From: Saccharum officinarum
Taxonomy: Eukaryota; Streptophyta; Magnoliopsida; Poales; Poaceae
Length of the DNA stretch: 64,000 nucleotides
Direction of reading: 5' to 3'
Assembly: GCA_020631735.1 (NCBI GenBank)
Contig: CM036160.1
Location: 4,696,407-4,760,406 of the forward strand
How positions within the stretch are numbered: position 1 is the stretch's first letter; the number at the start of each line of letters is the position of its first letter. This document shows, piece after piece, positions 52,192-62,080 of the stretch. Below the pieces are notes generated by a model that was given only the letters and a program-made list of their open reading frames with translations, was not told the DNA's origin and searched no databases. A program made the position numbers and the translations under genes.

Positions 52192-52370
52192 GAGCAAAAG
52201 CAGACTTTCATCCTCAGTTTGACTTATGACTAGAAGCCTTTCTATAATTCTTCTTATTGTGTCCATTTTTGTTTCGTGTCACTAAGTTTGTACTATTTTA
52301 CACTTCTTTAAGTAAAATTTCCAGTAGGGGTTCAAAACAAACCCCTCCTGTTTCATAAAAAAAATAAGAG

Positions 52371-53590
52371 AGATGGACTGACCCCTTATTGAGATGTATA
52401 GGCAGAAAATATGAAAACGGGACAGGTACGATCTGCTTCAGGATTGACACAGGACAGAAGGGGCCCTGTCCACTGAAAATCCTTTTGCTAATGATTACGT
52501 AGCCAGAGTAGTATACGCCTCAGCACTCCAAACTACCCTATCAACAAATTAAATTAATTAATAACAACCAGAGTAGTGCAATGGTTAAATCAGAGAATAC
52601 TTGGCGAAATAGGTGTGTGCGTTTAACAGAAAACAAAGTAATAACAACTGTAAAATAGTAAACAAATACAACACGACGGGATGTATGACTGATGCTTTGG
52701 TTACGTCTTAGTATTTGATTACCTTTTTATGTGCCTGATGATGTCAACCAAGTCTGCCTGCAAACTGTGTTGGAGGTCGATGAGTAGCAGATCTGATTAG
52801 CAACGATGAAAGGAAAGGGGAGATGCACTTTATAACAGAAAACAAAGTAATAAAACTGTAAAATAACAAACAAATACAATATGATGGGATGTATGACTGA
52901 TGCTTTGGTTACGTCTTAGTATGTGATTACCTTTTTATGCGCGTTCTCGAAAAGTGCCTGATGATGTCAACCAAGTCTGCCAGCAAACTGTGTTGGAGAT
53001 TGATGAGTAGCAGATCTGATTAGCAAAGACGAAAGGAAAGGGGAGATGCACTTTATAACAGAAAAAGAAAGTAATAAAACTGCAAAATAGCAAACAAATA
53101 CAACACTGGTGTTTGGTGATGTCTTGTTTGATTACCTTTTTTGTGTTCTTTATGTCAATCAAGTACTGACTGCGAAGTGCGAACTGTGTTGGAGATGAGT
53201 AGCAGATCTGATTCATGAATTGCTAGGAGGGCATGCTCACCTGTGGTTTATTTTGTTGGGAGAAAAATCAGAGAACTAGTAAAGATGAAAGGAAAGTGGA
53301 AATTCAAAAGTAATAGAGTTGTCAGCTTACATGCTCGATCGTGGGGATCTACATGTTACTTCAATGGTTCTGCTACAATACTTCGTGTGAGCTTCCATGC
53401 ATCTGCTTCTTACAAAAAAAAAGCATAAGCGAGAGAAGAGAGAAAGAGATGAGGCAGGAGCTAGCACACTCTCACCTCACCTGTACGTGATTTGTTGGAA
53501 TAAAAAATCAGATAGATAGTAAAGATGGAAGCAAAGTGAAAAGGCTGAACCGAAAGAGTTGTTGGTTTACAGGCTCGATTGCGGTGATGG
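52371..53590. repeat. Three degenerate tandem units of a dispersed motif
   Basis: Units at about 52620-52830, 52831-53050 and 53051-53220 each begin AACAGAAAACAAAGTAATAA and end around GTAGCAGATCTGATT. The first roughly 110 bp of each is the motif also found at 4843, 5488, 17834, 18479 and 59061. Two further related copies with ATGAAAGG and GTTGT(C/T)GGTTTAC phrases lie at 53270-53590. No coding sequence is recognised. Confidence 0.7.
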
Positions 53591-53644
53591 ACATGTTATA
53601 CTTGAATAGCCCTGCTAGCACATTCCCTGTGAGCTTCCAAAAAA

Positions 53645-53760
53645 GCATCTGATGCTTACAAAAAGTATTAAGCCAAAAGAAAATGCAAGCATTTGATGCT
53701 TACAAAAAGTATTAAGCCGAAAGAAAATGCAAGCATTTAATGCTTACAAAAAGTATATAA
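53645..53760 (+). repeat. 44 bp tandem repeat, about 2.7 units
   Basis: The unit begins GCATTTGATGCTTACAAAAA. Copies start at 53645, 53689 and 53733 with few mismatches. Confidence 0.9.
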
Positions 53761-53780
53761 GAGGGAAACGGAGAGGCTTA

Positions 53781-54585
53781 CTGGCAAAGACTGTTTTGTG
53801 TGTGAACTCTATCTGGAGGCTTTATGTAAAGCTTTCTGGAAGTGCCTTAGTCAACGGTGCGGTCTTTCCGTGTATCCTTTCCACTCGTTTAATTTATTTT
53901 GAGGCTACATATAAATTACCACCATCTTGCCCTGATCGGTGTTGCTACTGTAATCCATGGAGCCAAGTTTGAAGCGTTGGATCCCATTGCTAGGAACCTA
54001 GAGAAATGATGTGGAAGCAGAACCCGTTTTTACTCATAATCAATCAAAGGGGATAACTAAGTCTGCGCCCGATTCGCAAATAGGAAGAGAAACAAACAAA
54101 CCTGCAACCAAGAGTAAGGCTGACGCCTGATGGCACCGACGAGTCGACGTCGCCATCGCCGCTGCGGTCATCTCTAGTCCAGGACCGCCTTGGAGGTACC
54201 GAACCCACACTGCCCATGCTGTAGAGCGCCGAGAACACACTTTGGCAGGTTGGATGGCGACTGGCCAGGGATCTCGGAGCAGAACAATTCCCCAGACTGG
54301 ACTGGACCGGACGGATCTACCGCCATAGGAAAACTAGTCCTAAACTACTAGGAGCTACTAGCAGCCTAGTATGTTTTACTGGACCACGAGATCCGGGGTC
54401 CCCGCTCTCTCCGGTGCCGCCGGGAAGGCCGACGGACCCCGGGCTAGCTCGGCGCCGGCCGCCGGGGCGGAATCCCCTGTTTCGACAGCTTGTTACTGTT
54501 GCAAGAAACAAAGCACTTGTTCTTGCTAGAGCTGTCATCTTCGGAATCGTTATGATAAAACACTTCACTTGACGTGCCTTCCATG
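53781..54585 (-). other. Unassigned region with a possible first exon
   Basis: At about 54055-54240 on the minus strand a GC-rich frame (MFSALYSMGSVGSVPPRRSW) runs to a donor-like GCAG/GTTTGT. It has the look of a plant first exon, but no downstream exon or known domain is recognised. A GC-rich block lies at 54385-54480. The rest shows nothing specific. Confidence 0.25.
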
Positions 54586-54861
54586 CAGGGATGAAAACGG
54601 ATCGGATACGGACGGATATCACTGATATCGTATTTGTTTTCATATTTATGTCCGGATTCGGATTCGAATACGGATAGTATAAAAAATGCCGGATAGGATA
54701 CGATTGGATATCGACATCATAAATATGTGATTTAAATATTCGGATACGAATACGGTATCGGATGTTAAATATCCGGACTCGGATACGGACGGATTAAAAT
54801 CCCTCTAAACGAATTCGGTCTCGAATACGGTCGGAAAATATCCGTACCGTTTTCATCCCTG
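54586..54861. mobile_element. hAT-type MITE, 276 bp
   Basis: Perfect terminal inverted repeat CAGGGATGAAAACGG, 8 bp target duplication CTTCCATG (54578-54585 and 54862-54869). The interior is filled with CGGATACGGA-like units and is non-coding. Confidence 0.93.
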
Positions 54862-55654
54862 CTTCCATGCTTTGAAAGCAACAGAGTACAAATTTTTCAC
54901 ATACATTATCTCAGAAAAGATTTCGATCAAAGCATATATATAAAATAAAACCAATCATTTATTCAGTAAATTTCATTGTTGTTCCGTTGTTTATTTTTCC
55001 ACATTTCCTATAACCCTGAATTTTAAGAACTTTCCAAGGATTCAGGTTCGGTTGACAGTTAAGTTTAACTTTAAGCAGTCATGCTTTGAAAGGAACGTAG
55101 AGTATGAATTTTTCACACACACGAAAAGAAAAAAAAGAAGAAGGATCTCAATCAAGGCATAAATATAGAAAAATCAATCATCTATTTAATGAATTTCATT
55201 ATTTATTTTTCACGACTCCTATATCACACGTGCCTGAATTTTCAGAGCTTCTCAGGCAATGGGGTTAGGGATAGGTGAGACAGAGAGTGAGAGTGTGCCC
55301 TCTGTTTTTTGGGCCCACAGATCAGTCAGTTCAAGAGATGGATTCAGTTGTGAAAAAAAAATTATCGGGTCATGGTCCACTTGTCACTGAGCGCACCCTA
55401 TGTCTGCCAAATGTTTGGAAAATTATATGCCACAGAATCAAACACCTTTATTGATCTAGTTATTAATGACCATGCATTACTATGAAAAAAAGACCAATCA
55501 ATTCATATAAACTATTTCGTTCCAGAAAATTCAGGATTTAGCATACTTGAATGATCTATAGATAAAAGATCACTTAACTAATATATATTTAGGTCCTTAT
55601 GAATTCAGCATATATATATATGCATAATACCTCGAGCTCCCTACGTCTCATATA
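54862..55654. repeat. Intergenic DNA with a diverged direct duplication
   Basis: About 54867-55000 and 55079-55215 are diverged direct copies, both starting CATGCTTTGAAAG and sharing TTTTTCACA and ATCAATCAT-type phrases. No gene is seen. Confidence 0.6.
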
Positions 55655-56163
55655 CTACCTTCGTCCATTTTTTTAAAAAATGCAATCCTATGTGTATTTT
55701 TGGTTAATGTATCCAAAAAGTTAGTCAAATATATAGGTAAACATATTAATATTTATAACACCAAATGAATATAGTATGAAAATATCTTGTGCCAAATTTA
55801 ATGATACCTATTTGATGTTATAATTACTGGTATTTTTACTAGTAAATGTGTATGTGAGTTGCAGCGAAATTCAATACATATTAGAATCAGACTTTGTATC
55901 TTCGCTAGGCGCAAGTTGTTCTAACTGTTACGAGGACATATTAGATACAGAAGAGCACGACCCAATATGTCTTGGAATCTGACTCCATATCAATCATCGC
56001 TAGATGCGAACTGTTCTAAACTATCTGATAGTTAAGAGGAGGTGGGCAAAAAAAAGGATAAAATCTTGGCTCTTTAATATTATTAGGTGTAGACAATAGT
56101 TAGTCAAACTTAAGATACTTTAACTTAGTCCCGAGTTAGAATTATTTTTTTAAATGAAGGGAG
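55655..56163. mobile_element. Stowaway-like MITE interrupted by a Helitron
   Basis: Ends CTACCTTCGTCC and AAATGAAGGGAG with TA on each side. Removing the nested 255 bp Helitron leaves about 254 bp, the usual Stowaway size. Confidence 0.7.
55839..56093 (-). mobile_element. Very small Helitron-like element
   Basis: On the minus strand it starts TCTACACCTAATAATATTAA and ends GCAACTCACATACACATTTACTAG followed by T. The termini are relatives of those of the 18781-20134 element. The base before TC is G instead of A. Confidence 0.65.
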
Positions 56164-57130
56164 TATAATAGAAGGTACAACTCCAATGTATATAGATGCC
56201 AAGGAAAACATTTACCTCGATCTAGTAGCTGCGAGAAAATATCACCTGTTGCTGAAAATTGTTTCTGTAGTAGTGGTAATTGAAATTTTTTCATTTGAAA
56301 TCATCTATGCAAGGAAAATTATGTTTGAATTTCTCACATTTGAAATTCAAAAATTTCAAACGGCCTCAGATGGAGAAACGACCAAAACTAAAATTGTAGA
56401 TCTAGAAAAGTTATACAACTTTGTAGATGACAACTTTTTGATTGAAATTCGTTTAGGGTCCCAGTCTCCCAGATACTCATTCAAAATTGGACGAAGATAA
56501 ATAGAGGAGAACAAGTATCTAATATGGACAAAAGTCACTTGTGGGTGAAGTGATTAGAGGAGATATGCGTGAGGCATAAGGTCGCGGGTTTGAGCCCCTG
56601 CGGCCACGAAGGGCGTGCGCTCTTCACACGAAAAAATTGATTTGTGGGGTCTCCCGGTACTAAAATAAATTCACTATTTTTTGGGTACAATTCGTGATTT
56701 CCTAGGCAATGACTTATAGAGACAGTTCAAGATACAGCTGCCTCTAGAATCTTTGGTTTGTAGAGGAGGAAAGTCAGTGGCCGCTAGAGGGATCCCAGGC
56801 ACCTTTATAATACCGTTTTTTTGTACTAGTAGGGCTTTCCGGGATTCTTTTTTATTTAATTTTTTTTTTGCTTTTTGGCCTAATTGTAGGATTTATGGAA
56901 GCCCCATCATTGTCGGTTGGTAACACGAACCTCGTAGCCACGGTGATAACTGTTCCCATCACTAACGATCTGTCACCGTCAGTTGGTAACACAACCTCGT
57001 AGCCTTGGTGATAACCGTTCTAATCACCAACGGCTTTCACCACCGAGGCGATTTTCACCACCAAGGGACGAAAACTGGTAGTAGATTTTGGAACCGGCGG
57101 TGATAAGCAATCTGTAGCAGTAGTAGTGTT
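56164..57130. other. Mosaic of DNA-transposon and SINE-like pieces
   Basis: About 56260-56470 carries ACAACTTTGTAGATGACAAC-type sequence related in inverted orientation to the tandem unit at 49425-49835. About 56540-56650 has tRNA-like box phrases (GTGATTAGAGG and GGTTTGAGCCCC), suggesting a SINE-like piece. About 56900-57129 ends in GTAGCAGTAGTAGTG and has repeated GGTGATAACCGTT units, a CACTA right end. No complete element was delimited. Confidence 0.4.
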
Positions 57131-58800
57131 TTAGCCAAACGTGTGTTTGCCAAACAGTACGTCTAGTGCTCGGACCACGTTCAGACGGGGCTAGCGTTCG
57201 GACATCCGGATGGGGCTAGCATTCGGACGCCCGCACTTGCTGTGCCTGCTTCACGTGGGGCCCGTGCCGCTCCATGTCCCGTGCCTGCACCGTGTCTCAC
57301 GCCCAGCACTATGGCCCATGCCACTCCATGTCCCACACCCGCACCGTGGCCTGTGTGCGCTTCGTGTCCCGCTCCGCTCTATGTCCCACGGTCGCACCAT
57401 GGTGCCCCCTCCACACCTACGAGCATGCAGGCGGGTCTAGCAGCTGTAGTAAGTGGCTGCTACAGATGGGTATCACTGCAACATATATAACTCTAGATCT
57501 ACTTTTGCAACATCTAGATAAAACACTTGCAACATACGTATGAAACACTAGGGAAACACGTGTGTAGCCATTGCAGAACATATGCAACATCCAGATGAAG
57601 CACTTGCAACATATGTGTGAAGCATATACAACATCCAGATGAAACACTTTCAAACATATGCGTGAAACATATGTAATACCCAGATAAAACACGTGCAACA
57701 TACGTCTGAAGCACCTGAAACAATGGGAGCAATACACTTGCAACATAGTGTATAGCCACTGCAACATATGCAATATCCATATAAAACACTTACAACTTGC
57801 AACATGAAAACACTTCTGCAACATAAGACTAAAAACATATGAACATTTGGAACATATCAACAAGTGCAACATCTCGATCTAGTTTTGCAACATCCGTATG
57901 AAGCACTTGCAACATACCTCTGAAACATTTTAAACAATTGAAACATATGCTTGCAACATGCGCTTTTACTGCAGCGCAACATTTACTTGCTGCTCGGGAG
58001 AATGGAGGCTCGTCAGCGTGTGGAGTTCACCGGAGGCAGCGGCTTAGAGGCGGTGGCTGCATGACGTGGAAGGGAGACATTGGCTGCACAATGCAGAAGG
58101 GAGGCATCGGCCTCACAACGCGGCTAGGAGGCAACGGTTGCATGACTGGGAGAGGGCAGCAGCATGCCGTGTGCCTGGCAGGGCCGGTAGCCGAGCGCCG
58201 AGCACGTCGTGCCTGGCAGGCCCAGTGGCTGAGTGCTGTGCCTTGGAAGCGGCTCATTGGCCTAGCGTCATCGAGCACGAGCGGCTGCCATCGGGCTTGT
58301 CTGCCTCTGCGCCGCCACGAGCTCGCCTTTGCGCGGAGCATGTGACGCGGAGCTCTCTTGCCTCCATGCCATCGCTCGTGTGGCTTGCTGGCCTCACGTC
58401 GTCGTGCACAAGTGACTGCTGCTAGGGCTCGCTTGCCTCCGCGTCGATGCGAGCTTGCCTTTGCGCAGACCATAGGCCGCTGGGTCTTTGTTGCCTCTGT
58501 GCCACCACACTGTGGCTCACCCGCATGCCGCAGACCATCGGTGCTCGTTGCTCTGTGTTGGATGCGCACAAGGGAGCAAATTGGGGAGAGAGAAAAGAGG
58601 GGCAAGGAAGCGAATGGATTAGATGGGAATAAGTGGATGAGTAGAGTGTTGCACTCGGAGGCAACAGGCAAGCGGATATGAGCGATAGGAGTGAGTGGAT
58701 GAGCAATTTTAAGAAACAAAGGAGCGGAAGGTTATTGGGCTGGAAACGTGGCCCGTCAACTAAGCGTCCGGGCGGATGGATGCTCGCTTCCCAGCATTTC
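57131..58800. mobile_element. Probable non-autonomous DNA transposon with GCAACAT array
   Basis: The left part has GGGGCTAGCGTTCGGAC and the right part GTCCGGGCGGATGGATGCTC, which are loosely inverted. A degenerate array at 57465-57960 repeats GCAACATCCAGATGAAACAC with variable spacing. The GC-rich core (57990-58680) gives only low-complexity frames. Similar sequence is common in Andropogoneae; a Mutator-like origin is a guess. No target duplication was found. Confidence 0.45.
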
Positions 58801-58814
58801 CGTTTGCTAAACGG

Positions 58815-59605
58815 GCCTTCTTTCTAGCCACGACTGTGCCGAGTCCATCCCCACTATGCACAGCGGAATAACGTGCCCAGGGTGCACAATGTGCACAATG
58901 CAGGCTGTGCGAGCTATTCTCGGCTTCTCGCTGCACCCACAACTACTCCGGCACACACGGTGTCACACACAGACTGTGGCTCGTGCATGTGACACGCTAA
59001 CAAACTATCATGTACAAAATTTGCTGACAGAGAATACTTGGCGAAATAGCAGTCCATCTTCAACAGAAAACAAAGTAATGTCAGCTGCAAAATAGCAAAC
59101 AAATATATGGCTGGTGTTTGGTTACGTCTTACTGTATTTGATTACTTTTGTGCTCATCGGACGGCCCACTAAAATAGGTTTGGAAACTCTAGTGGAGACA
59201 CAGAGTCTAAAATGTAGCTCTGGCCCCTCTCCAGTAAATATTAGTAAAACCAAACACACCCAACGAAACTAATGGAGCATGCAACGCTCTCATGTTGGAA
59301 TCATATAAATATGATTGTAATACAGAGCATTACTTCACATTAGTGACATAAAAAAAAGAGCTTAACCGAGGATAAAATTATCTTTGTGTTCTGCCCCACT
59401 TATTTCGCACCGAAAACAGGAGTTGCAAAAAGATAGGAATAACACACTAGGCATATGACAAAAGCACAATATATGAATGGTTTTTCGTTTATCTTGCAGC
59501 GAAGGGAGAAGTGATATATGTTTTGTTTGTTCTCATTGGGTCTTCGAGCTCTGCATTGCACATATTTGCTCCATCTCATCTCAATCATCTTTAATTCCCA
59601 CCTGA
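58815..59605. repeat. Downstream flank shared with the kinase-NLR locus
   Basis: Collinear by eye with 17640-17760, 18370-18780 and 20135-20421. The Helitron at 18781-20134 and the 640 bp block at 17766-18405 are absent here. The join at about 59338-59350 (GTGACATAAAAAAAAGAG) is the Helitron empty site. Confidence 0.8.
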
Positions 59606-60163
59606 TGCGATTGGCAGCAGCTGGAGTTCCCAGTCCTCGTCGACGCGCGGGAACTTGGAAAGGAAGGCAATATAGGTCAAGGTGGCCGACCAGCCCATGA
59701 CCCAGACCGTCTGGCGGCCGGCAGCTCTATACATCTTGAGCAGGACCGTGACCTCCGCCACCACCCGGCGAGCCACGTCCTGGAGGTCGGCCTTGTTGGG
59801 CACTAGGTCCTTGAGGTCACCAATGCTGAAGATGAGGCTAGAACCGGGCGGCATCCGTGCCGCCATGACAGTGAGGAGGTCTGTTTAATGATTGACAGTG
59901 GTGGGGGCGATGGGGAGGATGTGGTATGGTGACACCTTGGTGAAGTCGGCGGCAGCGGACGTGGCCCTGGCACTGACGATCATGGGGTTGCGTCCACAGG
60001 CGAGGATGTCGGTGATGCGGCGGCAATTTTCCTCCCCGGGGCGGCCCCCCGCCTGCCTCAAGAATTTAGCCTTCGGCTGAAGCTCGTAAACAACTACCAA
60101 GCCTTTGGTGTCGTATGTGATACATCTTGCCTGTTCATCTCGATAAATCCAATCAATGCTTCG
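59591..60163 (-). pseudogene. SMXL/D53-like (Clp-type) fragment attached to kinase exons
   Basis: Read on the minus strand from the acceptor ATCCATGCAG (exon start 60163): RSIDWIYRDEQARC, then RPGEENCRRITDILACGRNP, a TAA at 59885-59887, then in the same frame SSLIFSIGDLKDLVPNKADL, VWVMGWSATLTYIAFL and DWELQLLPI. The second and later blocks match the central part of strigolactone/karrikin repressors of the SMXL/D53 family, which are nuclear Clp-ATPase-like proteins. Only about 150 residues of a protein near 1,000 are present, so it cannot work as an SMXL repressor. The final TAA comes from the flank shared with the kinase-NLR locus. It is in phase with the upstream kinase exon (60585-60367). 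It may be a captured domain or a dead fusion. Confidence 0.72.
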
Positions 60164-60366
60164 CTGCATGGATAATGAATAGGTTGTCGTTGTGAGGGTT
60201 AATTTCTAACAACAGAAACAAATAATTGCACTACAACTATAACAGTGACGCTAATTATGGTCAGAAAATGAAGCATGAGTGGTTATTTTCTTCAGACATC
60301 CATATTTATTTAGGCACTCTTATGACATTAAATCTGTAGAAGCATAGTGCGCATTGAGAGTCATAC

Positions 60367-60785
60367 CTTCTCAGCAACACGGGGGGTTTTCCCAGGAGAC
60401 CTATATTTTGGTTCTATTGCATTTAGACTTTGAACTATGACCAGTGAAGTAGGCCTTTTCTCCAAATCAGGTTCCAGGCACTTCAGGGCTATAGAGATGC
60501 ATTGCTCCACTTGTTGGACATGCCTTCCCGGTGACATATGCATGGGTGTTATTTCTAGAATTCTGTTCTTCCAACTTCCAACCACCTAAACATTTGCATG
60601 AGTAATTTCTCAAAGAAAACATTTGCATAAGGTAGAAAATTACGGTATAGTGCTTGATAATCTTACTTCATCTGTATAGTGCTTGATAGATGTTCTCTCG
60701 CCAATATTGGGATAGCCCCTGTGACCTGTGATTATCTCTACGATTATGACACCCAAACTGAATATATCTGCCTTAGAGGAGATAA
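60367..60785 (-). pseudogene. Kinase paralogue, exons 4 (partial) and 5
   Basis: Exon 4 (60785-60667, cut at its 5' end) reads [20 protein letters not shown]. Exon 5 (60585-60367) reads [19 protein letters not shown] and ends PRVAEK/GT in phase 0. Both match the exons at 26733-26574 and 26489-26272. The upstream exons are separated by the LTR element starting at 60786 and should lie beyond the window. Confidence 0.85.
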
Positions 60786-62080
60786 TGTTGGATTTATTAT
60801 GGGCCAGACCCATTTAAGTTTAATAAATCAATAAACTCTATGGTGTGTAATTATGGACAATATGAGTTGTACCGGATTGGAATTTTAAGGGTCCTTGACT
60901 TGACTTATATGGTAGAAGTTATTCTGTTTAAATTGAGAAGTTAAGAATTGAACAAAGGCGTGCCACACACGCGCGTGCTCCGCCGCCGCCGCCGGCCGGG
61001 CCGTGGGCGTGGCGGGCGAGGCGTGGTGTGGTAATTTTTAGCACTCACTAACCGCAGAAGTTTCAACTGGGAGTTGAACTCTTCATATGCCCGCCCCCAC
61101 CTCCTTCCTCTCCCAGCCGCATAGATAAAGGAGAGAGCCCTGTCTCGTCGGTACATGAGAGAGAATATAGAACCACATTTCAGCCACAACGAAGGTTTCT
61201 CCATCTCAATCCGCGCGCACGGAGAAGGGAGAGGGCAGGGGCCTCCGAAGCCCTTGCCGTTCGAGACCTTGCACGAGGGATCGGCAATTAGGTTTTTGGG
61301 GAGTGTCTACGCGACTGCCCGAATCGCCGCCGCCGTTCGTCGTCGTCTTCCTCGATTTCTTCATCTTCTTCCTGGAGGAGTTCGTCTTCATCATCTCCTA
61401 CGACATGACGCTGGAGACAGGACAAGGATTGGGATCATCGGAGCACTTGGGAGGGTATGAACTGTACATCTTCTCCCTGTTTTATGCTTTCCAGAACCTA
61501 TATGTTTCAATAGTTCTTGCCAGCTGTTTCGTATGCTGTCATGAGTATGTTTCGTATGTTCTGATATTCTGTTTCATCAGTTTTCTGCTGTCTGTTTTTG
61601 TTACAAGATATATACCATATCTGCTTGTTTTGTTGGTTCAGTCAAGTTGTTTCATACATTGTTGTCTGTATGTTTCAGTAGTTCTGTCATGTCGTTTCAC
61701 ATGCTGTCACATGTTTATTGCTGTTATGAGATATATGTTTTACCTTACTGTTATGCTTCATATATCTTGCTTTTATATTTTAAATAATCACATGCTTCAC
61801 ATGATGATTGGTCACATGTTCCATATTGTTATGGATATGTTTGATATCATGATTTCAATGGTTAATAATCTTTTATATGTCATCATCATAACGTTAATTT
61901 CTGGAATTAAAATGACATGGAAATTGCTTAATATTCTAACAATCCAAAAACCTAAATATAGGCATTTTCTGTCAGAGGTTTTGCTGCTGTGTTGAAGCCT
62001 GATCCTTTTGATGGTAAAAACTTCTTGATCTGGAAAGCTAAGATGGAATTGTGGCTAACTGCTATGTCTTGTTATCATGC
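60786..62080 (+). mobile_element. Ty1-copia element: 5' LTR/leader and gag start
   Basis: It starts TGTTGGATTTATTATGGGCC directly inside kinase exon 4. At 61985-62080 the frame gives LKPDPFDGKNFLIWKAKMEL and WLTAMSCYHA, the N terminus of a copia gag. The LTR/leader border and primer site were not identified; the T-rich 61440-61960 may be an intron or leader. The element is interrupted at 62081. Confidence 0.7.

Noticed and set aside
56540..56650. tRNA gene
   Set aside because: Only box-like phrases are present and no complete cloverleaf could be drawn. A SINE-like derivative is more plausible.
58027..58719. 230-codon minus-strand frame
   Set aside because: Compositionally biased, inside a repetitive GC-rich transposon core. 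No motif or splice signals.
61303..61995. 230-codon open frame rich in Phe, Ile, Cys and Met, looking like a membrane protein
   Set aside because: It lies in the T-rich leader or intron of the copia element, immediately before the true gag start in another frame. The hydrophobicity comes from base composition.
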